From Tractidigestivibacter montrealensis (GTDB lineage: Bacteria; Actinomycetota; Coriobacteriia; Coriobacteriales; Atopobiaceae), in contig NZ_JANSKA010000004.1 in NCBI RefSeq assembly GCF_024741235.1, positions 62,001 through 126,000 of the forward strand: a DNA stretch of 64,000 nt. The letters run 5' to 3'. This document shows, one piece after another, positions 16,983 to 25,527 of the stretch. Made by a program: the position numbers and the translations under genes. Positions within the stretch are counted from its first letter, which is position 1, and each line of letters starts with the position of its first letter. Below the pieces are notes generated by a model. The model was not told where the DNA came from. It saw only the letters and a program-made list of their open reading frames with translations, and made no database searches.

Positions 16983-17207
16983 GAACGTTTCCACATCAGA
17001 AAATCCTCATTTATTCTCATAAAAGCGCAGCTAGATTGCATCACATACTATATTTTGCACAGAAATGCGTCCAGAATTGTGCCAGCGTTGCGGATTACTC
17101 GTTTTAGATTGGCAAACGTGCGGTAGAATGTCCCTAGCAATGACGTTTCGGCGTTGTTACATGGTCAGTCGGGGGGAGGCCCCGTCGGCCACTCGAAAGG
17201 AGAAAGC
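16983..17207 (+). promoter_or_regulatory. AT-rich promoter region of the glycolytic operon
   Basis: 225 bp, much more AT-rich than the surroundings. A TAGAAT at 17124-17129 could be a -10 element, but no good -35 stands at the usual distance. The strong ribosome site CGAAAGGAGAAAGC precedes gap. The region probably carries the promoter for gap-pgk-tpiA and any terminator of whiA; no clear hairpin is seen. Confidence 0.4.
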
Positions 17208-18233
17208 ATGGCAGTTAAGGTTGCAATCAACGGCTTCGGTCGCATCGGTCGCCTGGCGTTCCGTCAGATGTTCGGTCACGAGGGCTCCGAGATCGTCGCC
17301 ATCAACGATCTTACCTCTCCCGAGATGCTCGCCTACCTGCTGAAGTACGACTCCACGCAGGGCAACTACTCCCGCGATCACGAGGTCACCGCTGGTGAGG
17401 ACTCCATCACCGTCGACGGCAAGACCATCAAGATCTACAAGGAGGCAGACGCCAACAACCTGCCTTGGGGCGAGCTCGGCGTCGACGTCGTCCTCGAGTG
17501 CACCGGCTTCTACACCTCCAAGGCCAAGTCCCAGGCGCACCTCAACGCTGGCGCCAAGAAGGTCGTCATCTCCGCTCCTGCGGGCTCTGACCTCAAGACC
17601 ATCGTCTACAACGTCAACCACGAGACGCTGACCGCCGACGACGACATCATCTCCGCCGCCTCCTGCACCACCAACTGCCTCGCTCCTATGGCCAAGGGCC
17701 TGAACGACTACGCCCCCATCGTCTCCGGCATCATGACGACCATCCACGCCTACACCGGCGACCAGATGATCCTCGACGGCCCGCAGCGCAAGGGCAACTT
17801 CCGTCGTAGCCGCGCCGGCGCGGAGAACATCGTCCCCAACACCACCGGTGCTGCCAAGGCCATCGGCCTCGTGCTCCCCGAGCTCAACGGCAAGCTCATC
17901 GGCGCCGCTCAGCGCGTTCCTACGCCCACCGGCTCCCTCACCAACCTCTACGCCGTGGTCAACAAGGAGGTCACCGTCGAGGGCGTCAACGCCGCGATGA
18001 AGGCCTACTCTGAGCAGATTCCCGAGACCTTCGGCTACAACGAGGACCAGATCGTTTCTCGCGACATCGTCGGCATGACCTATGGCTCGCTCTTCGACGC
18101 CACCCAGACCATGGTCAACCCGCTCGGCAACGGCCAGAGCCTCGTCCAGGTCACCTCTTGGTACGACAACGAGAACTCCTTCACCTCTCAGATGGTCCGC
18201 ACCATCAAGTACTTCGAGAAGTTCGTCGCCTAG
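17208..18233 (+). CDS. gap: Glyceraldehyde-3-phosphate dehydrogenase, type I
   Basis: 341 aa, NAD-dependent glycolytic enzyme. It has [10 protein letters not shown] at residues 7-16, the NAD-selecting aspartate in AINDLT (D34), catalytic C153 in [12 protein letters not shown], and the C-terminal WYDNENSF motif. Codon use is strongly biased to C-ending codons, as for a highly expressed gene. A terminator-like hairpin separates it from pgk, which would give more gap than pgk-tpiA transcript. Confidence 0.97.
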   Translation: MAVKVAINGFGRIGRLAFRQMFGHEGSEIVAINDLTSPEMLAYLLKYDSTQGNYSRDHEVTAGEDSITVDGKTIKIYKEADANNLPWGELGVDVVLECTGFYTSKAKSQAHLNAGAKKVVISAPAGSDLKTIVYNVNHETLTADDDIISAASCTTNCLAPMAKGLNDYAPIVSGIMTTIHAYTGDQMILDGPQRKGNFRRSRAGAENIVPNTTGAAKAIGLVLPELNGKLIGAAQRVPTPTGSLTNLYAVVNKEVTVEGVNAAMKAYSEQIPETFGYNEDQIVSRDIVGMTYGSLFDATQTMVNPLGNGQSLVQVTSWYDNENSFTSQMVRTIKYFEKFVA

Positions 18234-18257
18234 TCGATGCTTCGGTGAGGTAACTAT

Positions 18258-18303
18258 GGGGCGCGGTTTGCAGCTTTCGGGCCGCGGCCGCGCCCCTATT
18301 TTT
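18258..18303 (+). terminator. Terminator/attenuator hairpin between gap and pgk
   Basis: GGGGCGCGG (18258-18266) pairs exactly with CCGCGCCCC (18288-18296), followed by TATTTTT. This is an intrinsic-terminator shape inside the glycolytic operon and probably allows partial read-through into pgk. Confidence 0.75.
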
Positions 18304-18329
18304 GCACGTATCGACAATAAGGAGTGAAC

Positions 18330-19529
18330 ATGGCTTTCACCAAGAAGACCGTTCGCGACATCGACGTCGAGGGCAAGCGCGTCCTCGAGCGCGTCGACTT
18401 CAACGTGCCCCTGAAGGATGGCGTCGTCACCGACGACACGCGCATCAAGGCCGCCATCCCCACCATCAAGTACCTCAAGGAGCACGGCGCTGGCATCGTG
18501 CTCATGAGCCACCTCGGCCGTCCCAAGGGCGACGGTCCCGAGCCCGAGCTCTCGCTCAAGCCTGCCGCCGAGAAGCTCGCCGAGCTCACCGGCTATGACG
18601 TGAAGTTCGTCGACGACACCTACGGCGAGAAGGCCGCTGCCGCCGTTGCCGAGGTCAAGCCTGGTGACATCCTTGTGCTCGAGAACGTCCGCTTCGACAA
18701 GCGCGAGAAGAAGAATGACCCCGAGATCGCCAAGAAGCTCGCCTCCTACGGTGACATCTTCGTGCTCGATGCCTTTGGCACCGCGCACCGTGCGCAGGGC
18801 TCCGTGGTCGGCCCTGCTGCCTACATTCCCGCCGTCGCCGGCTTCCTGCTCGAGAAGGAGGTCGACACCCTTACGTCGATCTTCGCCGAGCCCGAGCGCC
18901 CGTTTGTCGCCATCGTGGGCGGCTCCAAGGTTTCCTCCAAGATTACCGTTCTCGATCGCCTGATCGACTCCGCTGACACCCTCATCGTTGGCGGCGGTAT
19001 GGCCTACACCTTCTTCCTGGCCCAGGGCTACACCGTGGGCACGTCGCTGCAGGAGCCTGACTACGTCGACGAGGCCAAGAAGCTCCTCAAGAAGGCCGAG
19101 GACAAGGGCGTCAAGCTGCTCCTGCCGGTCGACAACGTGGTCACCGACGACTTCGACAACCCCACCGTCAAGGAGGTCGTCGACTCCAACAAGATCCCCG
19201 ACGACCGCATGGGCATGGACATTGGCACCAAGACCCGCGAGCTCTATGCCGAGGCCATCAAGGGCGCCAAGACCGTCTTCTGGAACGGCCCCATGGGCGT
19301 CTTCGAGAAGGACGAGTTCGCTGACGGCACCAAGGCCGTTGCCGAGGCTGTCGCCGAGGTCAAGGCCAACGGTGGCACCTCCATCATCGGCGGTGGCGAC
19401 TCCGTGGCCGCAATCAACAAGTTTGGCCTGGCTCCCAAGATGAGCTGGATCTCCACGGGCGGCGGCGCCTCGATGGAGCTCGTCGAGGGCAAGGCTCTTC
19501 CTGGAGTGGAGGCGCTTCTCGATGCGTAA
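18330..19529 (+). CDS. pgk: Phosphoglycerate kinase
   Basis: 399 aa, transfers phosphate from 1,3-bisphosphoglycerate to ADP. Substrate motif RVDFNVPLKDG lies near residue 23, MSHLGRPKG near 60, GGSKVSSKI near 195, and nucleotide motifs WNGPMGVFE and GGGDSVAA near the C-terminus. ATG 18330 is preferred to GTG 18324 because AAGGAG (18319-18324) is correctly spaced from it. The 3' end overlaps tpiA by 8 nt. Confidence 0.97.
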   Translation: MAFTKKTVRDIDVEGKRVLERVDFNVPLKDGVVTDDTRIKAAIPTIKYLKEHGAGIVLMSHLGRPKGDGPEPELSLKPAAEKLAELTGYDVKFVDDTYGEKAAAAVAEVKPGDILVLENVRFDKREKKNDPEIAKKLASYGDIFVLDAFGTAHRAQGSVVGPAAYIPAVAGFLLEKEVDTLTSIFAEPERPFVAIVGGSKVSSKITVLDRLIDSADTLIVGGGMAYTFFLAQGYTVGTSLQEPDYVDEAKKLLKKAEDKGVKLLLPVDNVVTDDFDNPTVKEVVDSNKIPDDRMGMDIGTKTRELYAEAIKGAKTVFWNGPMGVFEKDEFADGTKAVAEAVAEVKANGGTSIIGGGDSVAAINKFGLAPKMSWISTGGGASMELVEGKALPGVEALLDA

Positions 19530-20289
19530 CAGGATGATCGCTGGCAACTGGAAGATGAACAAGACCTACGACGAGGGCGTTGTTCTCGCGCAGGGTCTGG
19601 TCGACGAGCTCAAGGACGGCACCGGCTCGGTGGACGTTGTTGTTTGCCCGCCCGCCATCGACGTCAAGGGCGTCGCCGAGGTCATCCAGCAGGCCAATGC
19701 CCCCATCGCCGTGGGTGTCCAGAACGTCTACTGGGAGGAGAAGGGCGCCTACACGGGCGAGACCGCTCCTGACATGATCACCACCGTTGGTGCCACCTAC
19801 TGCATCATTGGCCACTCCGAGCGTCGTGGCTACTTTGGCGAGACGGACGAGGACATCAACAAGAAGGCCAAGGCCCTCATGGCCCATGGCATTGTCCCCA
19901 TCTCCTGCTGCGGCGAGTCCCTCGAGGTCCGCGAGGCCGGCAAGCACGTCGAGTTCGTGGTCGAGCAGATCAAGAAGGACACCGAGGGCCTCACGATCGA
20001 TGACCCCTCCAAGTACGTGGTTGCCTATGAGCCCATCTGGGCCATCGGCACCGGCAAGACCGCCACGGCCGATGACGCCGAGGAGGTCTGCGGCGCTATC
20101 CGCAAGACCCTGGCCCAGATCTTTGGCCAGGAGACCGCTGACGGCATCCGCATCCTCTACGGCGGCTCCGCCAAGCCCGAGAACGTGGGCGGCTTCCTTG
20201 AGAAGGAGGACGTTGACGGTGCGCTCGTCGGCGGTGCTTCGCTCAAGGCCGACAGCTTCGCAGCCATGGTCCGCAGCGCAATGGCGTAG
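19522..20289 (+). CDS. tpiA: Triosephosphate isomerase
   Basis: 255-aa TIM-barrel enzyme. Active-site lysine in GNWKMNK (K11), histidine in IIGHSERR near 95, glutamate in VAYEPIWAIGTGKTA near 170, phosphate loop YGGSAKPEN. Its start lies within the last codons of pgk, so translation is coupled. A strong terminator follows. Confidence 0.97.
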   Translation: MRNRMIAGNWKMNKTYDEGVVLAQGLVDELKDGTGSVDVVVCPPAIDVKGVAEVIQQANAPIAVGVQNVYWEEKGAYTGETAPDMITTVGATYCIIGHSERRGYFGETDEDINKKAKALMAHGIVPISCCGESLEVREAGKHVEFVVEQIKKDTEGLTIDDPSKYVVAYEPIWAIGTGKTATADDAEEVCGAIRKTLAQIFGQETADGIRILYGGSAKPENVGGFLEKEDVDGALVGGASLKADSFAAMVRSAMA

Positions 20290-20318
20290 TGAGACAAAGG
20301 GACTGTCCCTTTGTCTCA
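20290..20318. repeat. 29-bp palindromic repeat, copy 1
   Basis: Two 14-nt arms (TGAGACAAAGGGAC and its complement) around one central base T. The same element occurs at 41546-41574 with central A, that is, in the opposite orientation. It lies between the tpiA stop and its terminator. Confidence 0.9.
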
Positions 20319-20321
20319 TTC

Positions 20322-20356
20322 GGCCCCGGTGCGCCTGTCGCGCCGGGGCCTTTTCT
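20322..20356 (+). terminator. Terminator of the gap-pgk-tpiA operon
   Basis: GGCCCCGGTGCG pairs with CGCGCCGGGGCC (20322-20350) and is followed by TTTTCT: a classical intrinsic terminator 33 nt after tpiA. Confidence 0.85.
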
Positions 20357-20394
20357 AGATGGGGTGGTTCTTCTAGCCCGAAAGGTGGCGGAAG

Positions 20395-21174
20395 TTGTTT
20401 CTCGAGAAGTCGACATGGCCTGCAGTCGAGGCATACTTTGCAAACAATGACCTGGTAGTCCTTGGGTTTGGCAGTACGGAGAACCATGGGCGGCACAATC
20501 CACTTGGAACCGACTGGATGGCCCCCCAGAGGATACTGGACCTCATGGATGAGCGCAGGCCCAAGTTTCTGTACGGGCCGACGCTTCGCCTTGGGTCTGC
20601 CGATCACTTCATTGACTACCCCGGAACGCTCTCGCTTGGGGATGACCTCCTCCATCAGGTGACCGCACGAATCTGCGGGCAGCTCTACCACTACGGCGCT
20701 CGGCACTTCTGCTTTGTCAACGGTCATGGGGGAAACACCCGAGCCCTCACCATAACCGGCTATGACCTCAACGACCGTGGCTGCCAGGTGGCGCTTCTCA
20801 ACTGGTGGAAGCTGGCAGGCGAGCTTAACCCTTCGTGGGGTGGAGGCCACGGCGGTGCTCAGGAGACCTCAGCCAACCTCTGGATAGACCGAAGCTCCGT
20901 GGACACTTCCGCATTGGGCCCCATGGACCTTGTGGATGACGGCGGTAGCGATATCAAGACAAAGGGATTTGATGTCGTCGAGTTTGAAGGGGTTCACCCT
21001 TCGCTCATCCGTCGCGCTCGCAGGTATGCCTCGAACGGATGGATAGGGAAAGACGATCCCAAGCAGGCGTCTGCGGAGTGGGGAGAGCAGATGCTCACCT
21101 CCTTTGCGGATTGGGCCGTAAAGTTTCTCGACGCCTTCGCTCAGTCTCCGCTGCCGGGCCAGATAGAGCGCTAG
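20395..21174 (+). CDS. Creatininase-family hydrolase, paralog 1
   Basis: 259-aa member of the creatininase/FAPy-deformylase family (PF02633), metal-dependent amidohydrolases that include the mycofactocin peptidase MftE. Metal-site segments are visible: GSTENHGRHNPLGTD near residue 27, VNGHGGN near 115 and GGGHGGAQETS near 149. The start is TTG: AAGGTGG lies 7 nt upstream and the resulting N-terminus MFLEKSTWPAV matches paralogs 2 (MYMERSTW) and 3 (MRIELSTW). Substrate is unknown; the surrounding peptide transporters and aminopeptidases suggest small amides or peptides. Confidence 0.85.
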   Translation: MFLEKSTWPAVEAYFANNDLVVLGFGSTENHGRHNPLGTDWMAPQRILDLMDERRPKFLYGPTLRLGSADHFIDYPGTLSLGDDLLHQVTARICGQLYHYGARHFCFVNGHGGNTRALTITGYDLNDRGCQVALLNWWKLAGELNPSWGGGHGGAQETSANLWIDRSSVDTSALGPMDLVDDGGSDIKTKGFDVVEFEGVHPSLIRRARRYASNGWIGKDDPKQASAEWGEQMLTSFADWAVKFLDAFAQSPLPGQIER

Positions 21175-21216
21175 GCGAGAACGTCGAGGCTTCTCCCCAC
21201 GATTGCACGGAGACCT

Positions 21217-21450
21217 TCTCTGCAGGAACGCGCCCTCCGGCGAGAAAATGACGCCGGAGCCGGGGTTACCGCAGCGATTCCGTACGGGATGCACCCCCGA
21301 GCGGGGGTTTCCGACGGGATTCTGTACGAGAAGGGCTCCGGCGCCCTTTTAGCGCCGGAAGGGTCGTTGCCGCAACTATCGCGTACAAAAGAGTTCTTCC
21401 GGCGCCGTTTGGGCGCCGGAGCTTGAGTTATAGCGACGTTCGTCTCTGCG
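21217..21450. repeat. Hairpin array B
   Basis: Hairpins at about 21232, 21292, 21329 and 21398 (for example GGCTCCGGCGC/GCGCCGGAAGG) are separated by linkers that match, mostly in reverse orientation, the CGTACGNNATNNNTGCGGTAAC theme of array A. The first 39 bp match the first unit of array A at about 33 positions. Non-coding, between paralog 1 of the creatininase family and the convergent SBP1 gene. Confidence 0.7.
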
Positions 21451-21462
21451 GCCTTCTCGCAG

Positions 21463-21497
21463 AAAAACGGGGCCCATCGGCATCGACCGGTGGGCCC
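21463..21497 (-). terminator. Terminator of the minus-strand SBP1 gene
   Basis: Read on the minus strand, GGGCCCACCGG (21497-21487) pairs with CCGATGGGCCC (21480-21470, one G-T pair) and is followed by CGTTTTT (21469-21463). Confidence 0.8.
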
Positions 21498-21533
21498 AGG
21501 CAACTACGCGCTGAGATCTGTTGAGAACTGCGC

Positions 21534-23198
21534 CTACTGCGCGGGCGTTGCGTCCCTTAGCTCGGGCAGGCGTGCGGCATCGACCTTGATGCCGGTGAAC
21601 TTGTTCGAGGTCACCTTGTTCAGGGTCTTGTGGAGCATGGGGATGATGGGCATGTCCTCGGCAGCAATGGCGTCCGCCTCGTGCATGAGCTCGACGCGCT
21701 TGTCCTCGTCCACGGTCTTTCTCGCCTCGTCCAGCTTGGCGTCGAACTCGGCGCTGGAGTAGTGGGAGACGTTGTCGCCCACGCCGGTGTACATGAGCGG
21801 CTGCAGGAAGTTGTCCATGATGGGATAGTCTGCGGTCCAGCCACGAGATCCAAGCTGGAAGGTGCCGGCAACGTAGTCGTCGAGCATCGACGCGTATTCC
21901 TTCTGGTCGATGGTCACGTTGATGCCCACGGCCTTCCAGTCGCCCTGCAGGACCTCGAACTCGTTTGTCTTGTTGGACGAGGAAACCATGATGGTGAGGT
22001 CGATGCCGCGCATACCGTCTGAGCCGGCGGGATAGCCTGCCTCGTCGAGGAGCTGACCAGCCTTGTCAACGTCATAGGCGCAGTACTGCCACGTGGTCTC
22101 GTCGTTGCCCTTGATTCCCGGCGGGACAATGTCGCCTGCGGGCTGCGCAAATCCCTCGTAGAGGGTGTCGCAGAGGTTCTGGCGGTTGATGGCAAGAGAC
22201 ATTGCCTGGCGTACCCTCTTGTCGGAGAGGAAGGGGTCGTTCACGTTGTACGCAAGGTACTCAGTGTACAGAACCTCGCCAACCATCGTCTGCTTGTTGG
22301 GAGTGCCGGTGTAGCCGTCGTCCGACTGTCCGTACTTCTCGACCGTCTCCTTGACGCGCCCCGCGGGAACGTCGCAAAGGTCGAGGTTGCCGGCCTCAAA
22401 CTCGCGGAATGCCGTGTCGGTGTCCTTGTAGATGTTGAAGTGTACGGCGTCGACCTTGGCGGGGTTGTCACCGGCATAGTCCTCGTAGCGCTTCATGTTG
22501 ATGTACTGGCCATCGTTCCAGGTGCCATCCATCTGGAAGGGGCCGTTGCCAACCGGCGCCTTGGAGTAGGTGTCGTAGTTGTCCTTCGCGCAGTCCGGGA
22601 TGGGCGAGAGGGGCGTGCAGCACACCACAAAGGGGAAGTCTGCGTAAGGGCCGGTGAGCTCCACCTTGAGGGTGTAGTCGTCGGGGCAGGAAAGCCCCTC
22701 AAGCTCTTCGACGTTTCCGTTGACCACGTCTTCATAGCCCTTAACCATGGCAAGGTGGTACGAGACCACAGACGGCGCCGTGGTGGTCTTGGGGTTGCAG
22801 ATGCGGTTCCAGGCGTACTGGAACGACTTGGCCGTGACGTCGGTGCCATCGTGGAACTTGAGGCCCTGCTTGATGTGGAAGGTCCACGTCGCGGCGTCGT
22901 CAGATGACTCCCAGGACTCGGCAACGCTGGGCTTCAGCTCCTCTGTGTCGTAGTCGTAGACCGTGAGCTGGTCAAAGAGCTGAGAAGCAACAGCCGCGCC
23001 GTTGAACTCCTCGATGTCAAAGGGGTCGATTGACGTGGGGTTCGTGATTGCATAGTTGATGGTTCCTCCCGATGCCGCCTCCCCACTGGATGACTCTCCG
23101 CTGCTGGACGAGCGCTGTCCGCAGGCACCAAGTCCTGCGGCTGCCATCGCGGCAGCTCCGCCCTTGATGAAGGTGCGACGATCCATCGAATGACCCAT
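21534..23198 (-). CDS. Peptide ABC transporter substrate-binding lipoprotein (SBP1)
   Basis: 554 aa, family 5 solute-binding protein (OppA/DppA type). The N-terminus DRRTFIKGGAAAMAAAGLGACG combines a twin-arginine motif with a lipobox (LGAC, Cys about 22), so it is probably Tat-exported and lipid-anchored. The family signature region ...LKFHDGTDVTAKSFQYAWNRICNP is present near residue 110. The start at 23198 has GGAGGAAAAG upstream; the frame extends further but without a signal peptide. It stands alone on the minus strand and must share permeases with the clusters at 30-39 kb, or serve other permeases elsewhere. Confidence 0.88.
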   Translation of the reverse strand: MGHSMDRRTFIKGGAAAMAAAGLGACGQRSSSSGESSSGEAASGGTINYAITNPTSIDPFDIEEFNGAAVASQLFDQLTVYDYDTEELKPSVAESWESSDDAATWTFHIKQGLKFHDGTDVTAKSFQYAWNRICNPKTTTAPSVVSYHLAMVKGYEDVVNGNVEELEGLSCPDDYTLKVELTGPYADFPFVVCCTPLSPIPDCAKDNYDTYSKAPVGNGPFQMDGTWNDGQYINMKRYEDYAGDNPAKVDAVHFNIYKDTDTAFREFEAGNLDLCDVPAGRVKETVEKYGQSDDGYTGTPNKQTMVGEVLYTEYLAYNVNDPFLSDKRVRQAMSLAINRQNLCDTLYEGFAQPAGDIVPPGIKGNDETTWQYCAYDVDKAGQLLDEAGYPAGSDGMRGIDLTIMVSSSNKTNEFEVLQGDWKAVGINVTIDQKEYASMLDDYVAGTFQLGSRGWTADYPIMDNFLQPLMYTGVGDNVSHYSSAEFDAKLDEARKTVDEDKRVELMHEADAIAAEDMPIIPMLHKTLNKVTSNKFTGIKVDAARLPELRDATPAQ

Positions 23199-23224
23199 CT
23201 TTTCCTCCCACCGTCTGTCCCCAT

Positions 23225-23252
23225 GCGGACACCGCATGACCGCAGTGTCCGC
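23225..23252 (-). promoter_or_regulatory. Leader hairpin before SBP1
   Basis: GCGGACAC (23225-23232) and GTGTCCGC (23245-23252) form an exact 8-bp stem about 30 nt upstream of the SBP1 start, just before the ribosome site. It may affect mRNA stability or initiation; the function is inferred. Confidence 0.45.
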
Positions 23253-23493
23253 TTTTCGAGAAAGATGTTCGTCCTGTTGGAGGAAAGTGGCGGAGGACTG
23301 AAATACGCCTGAAGCAAATATTTGCAGTATTGAAACTCCTGGCCTGATTTGCCTACCGCTCGCCGACTGCAACTCGAAAGTCGCATGGCCGCACCTCGCT
23401 CGCGAACCTCACAAGAATGGGTGCGAGCATGACTGCCCGCACCCATCAAGAGGCACCGTCTCCAATGGCGAGAAGCTTCGCCCGTGCTGTCCG

Positions 23494-24894
23494 CTATTCC
23501 AGCGCAAGGAAGGCACAATAGCCCTTATAGGCCTCCCAGATGTCCGCCTTGCTCGTGACCTCCCAGGGGGAGTGCATCGAGAGCACGCCAATGCCGGAGT
23601 CAATCACGTTCATGCCGTAGGTGGCCAGGATGTAGGCGATGGTGCCACCGCCACCGGCGTCAACGCGGCCGAGTTCGGCGGTCTGGAAGCGGACGTTTGC
23701 GTCATCCATCACGCGGCGGATGAGGGCAACGTACTCGGCGTCGGCATCGTTGGAGCCAGACTTGCCGCTGCCTCCCGTGTACTTGTTGAAGGTGAGGCCG
23801 CGCCCAAGGAAGCACGAGTTCTTTGCCTCGAAGACCGAGGAGTAGCTGGGGTCGAAGGCCGCGGAGACGTCACTCGAGAGCATGCGAGAGCGCTCGAGGC
23901 AACGGCGCAGCGCCAGGGGAGTACCCTGTCCGGCTGCCTCGATAAGCTCGGCCATGACATCCTCAAAGAAGCGGCTGCTCATCGAGGTAGCACCGCGGCT
24001 GCCAATCTCCTCCTTGTCAACAAGGATGGTGACGGCGGTGCGCTTGGGCGCCTCGCACGCAAGCTGGGCAAGAAGCGAGGGGTAGGCGCAGGAGCGGTCG
24101 TCCTGGCCGTAGCCCAGGATCATCGAACGGTCCAGGCCCATGTCGCGCGCCTGGCCTGCGGGCACAATCTCAAGCTCGGCGGAGAGCAGGTCCTCCTCGG
24201 TGATATCGTACTTCTCGGCGAGAATATCAAGGACGGTTGCCTTAACCGCTTCTTTGTCTTGGTCCTTCTCGGCGCCGTCGCTAGCTGCCCTGGGGCGGTT
24301 GCCCACAATCACGTCGAGAAGCTCGCCCTCAATGAGCTCGGACGCCTTCTTCTGCATCTGCTCACGGGCAAGGTGGGGGAGAAGGTCGGAGACGCAGAAG
24401 ACGGGGTCCGAGGGGTCCTCGCCAATCACGACCTTGATGACGCTCCCGTCCTTCTTGGCAACAACGCCATGAATTGCCAGGGGCAGGGTTGCCCACTGGT
24501 AGGTCTTCACGCCGCCGTAGTAGTGCGTGTCAAGCGTGGCGATGTCGTTTCTCTCCTCGAGCGGGTTCTGCTTGACGTCCAGGCGGGGCGAGTCGATGTG
24601 AGCACCAAGGATGTTGACGCCCTGCTCGAGAGGCTCCGTGCCCAGCTCGATGAGCATGAGGCTCTTGCCGCGGACCGACGCGTAGACCTTGTCGCCGGCG
24701 GAGAGCTTCTTGCCTGCCTCGACCTCTTCCTCAAGCGGGCGATACCCATGTGTCTCCGCAAGCTCGATGGCAGTAGCGCAGCACTCTCGCTCGGTCTTGT
24801 TCTCCGAGATGAACTTTCGGTACCCCTCGCAGAATTCCGTGAGTTGCGCCAGGTCCTTCTCGCCATAGCCCTTCCAGGCGTTTGGTCTCTCCAT
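23494..24894 (-). CDS. M18-family aminopeptidase
   Basis: 466-aa zinc aminopeptidase of the aspartyl aminopeptidase (M18) family, removing N-terminal residues from peptides in the cytoplasm. Key segments are GAHIDSPRLDVKQNP (metal His and Asp), TILVDKEEIGSRGATSM (catalytic Glu pair), LSSDVSAAFDP (metal Asp) and GIGVLSMHSPWEV near the C-terminus (last metal His). Start ATG follows GGAAAGGAGC. It lies 295 bp upstream of SBP1 on the same strand; the gap holds a weak GGGTGCG hairpin (23411-23445) and probably the SBP1 promoter. Confidence 0.9.
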   Translation of the reverse strand: MERPNAWKGYGEKDLAQLTEFCEGYRKFISENKTERECCATAIELAETHGYRPLEEEVEAGKKLSAGDKVYASVRGKSLMLIELGTEPLEQGVNILGAHIDSPRLDVKQNPLEERNDIATLDTHYYGGVKTYQWATLPLAIHGVVAKKDGSVIKVVIGEDPSDPVFCVSDLLPHLAREQMQKKASELIEGELLDVIVGNRPRAASDGAEKDQDKEAVKATVLDILAEKYDITEEDLLSAELEIVPAGQARDMGLDRSMILGYGQDDRSCAYPSLLAQLACEAPKRTAVTILVDKEEIGSRGATSMSSRFFEDVMAELIEAAGQGTPLALRRCLERSRMLSSDVSAAFDPSYSSVFEAKNSCFLGRGLTFNKYTGGSGKSGSNDADAEYVALIRRVMDDANVRFQTAELGRVDAGGGGTIAYILATYGMNVIDSGIGVLSMHSPWEVTSKADIWEAYKGYCAFLALE

Positions 24895-25034
24895 TCCTGC
24901 TCCTTTCCAAAGTCCTCAGGTAAGCTCCGGAGAAGACTGTATCACCCATGGAACCCACGCCGCTCATCGTGCCGCTCGCCGGACGCCACCTGAGTTGTGG
25001 AATGAGAAAAACGATAAAACGCGCGTATCACCAT

Positions 25035-25053
25035 ATGCTATGCTGAATAGCAT
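25035..25053. promoter_or_regulatory. Palindrome upstream of secG
   Basis: ATGCTAT-GCTGA-ATAGCAT, exact 7-bp arms, in the AT-rich divergent region between the M18 peptidase gene and secG, 39 nt before the secG start. It could be an operator or overlap the -10 region (TATGCT). No protein can be assigned. Confidence 0.4.
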
Positions 25054-25091
25054 TGCATACAGCCCATCCGCTCTCGAAGGAGCCAGAATCC

Positions 25092-25352
25092 GTGAACGTC
25101 CTCAACGTCATCCTCCTTGTCCTGCTGTTCATCTCCGGCCTGCTCACCGTGGCTCTCGTCCTCATGCACTCGGGCAAGGGCACGGGCGTTTCTGACATGA
25201 TTGCCTCCTCGCTCTACAACGCCTCCGCCGGCTCTGGCATCTGGGAGAGGAACCTCGACAGGCTCACGGTCATCACCTCCGTCATCTTTGTGGCGTGCGT
25301 CATCGTGATGGCGGTGACCTTCCCCACGGGAACCATCAGCCTGGCCGGCTAG
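25092..25352 (+). CDS. secG: Preprotein translocase subunit SecG
   Basis: 86-aa membrane protein with two transmembrane helices (about residues 2-22 and 57-77) joined by the SecG loop LVLMHSGKGTGVSDMIASS. It forms part of SecYEG. The start is GTG at 25092 with GAAGGAG upstream. In many actinobacteria secG follows tpiA; here about 4.8 kb of peptide-use genes separate them, pointing to an insertion between tpiA and secG. Confidence 0.93.
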   Translation: MNVLNVILLVLLFISGLLTVALVLMHSGKGTGVSDMIASSLYNASAGSGIWERNLDRLTVITSVIFVACVIVMAVTFPTGTISLAG

Positions 25353-25377
25353 GCCTTCTCGAAAAACGGTTTCATGC

Positions 25378-25412
25378 GGGACGGAGCGGCGAGTGCCCTC
25401 CGTCCCTTTTTT
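25378..25412 (+). terminator. Terminator of secG
   Basis: GGGACGGA (25378-25385) pairs with TCCGTCCC (25399-25406), followed by TTTTTT. Confidence 0.88.
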
Positions 25413-25527
25413 ATCCGCACCACATTCTTTGGTTAACAAGTGGGACATTGAACCATCGAGTTGGCATCCTTAAACGCTTGCAAGCCTATGCTGGTGACAT
25501 AAAGGCTTGTCGCAAGGAGGATGCCAC

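Noticed and set aside
17157-19562. 801-codon open frame antisense to gap and pgk
   Set aside because: The codon bias of the highly expressed sense genes removes stops on the other strand; the antisense product is Leu/Gly/Val-rich low complexity without a ribosome site or recognisable domain.
20290-20318. The 29-bp palindrome as the tpiA terminator
   Set aside because: It has no U-tract; a better terminator with TTTTCT follows 4 nt later.
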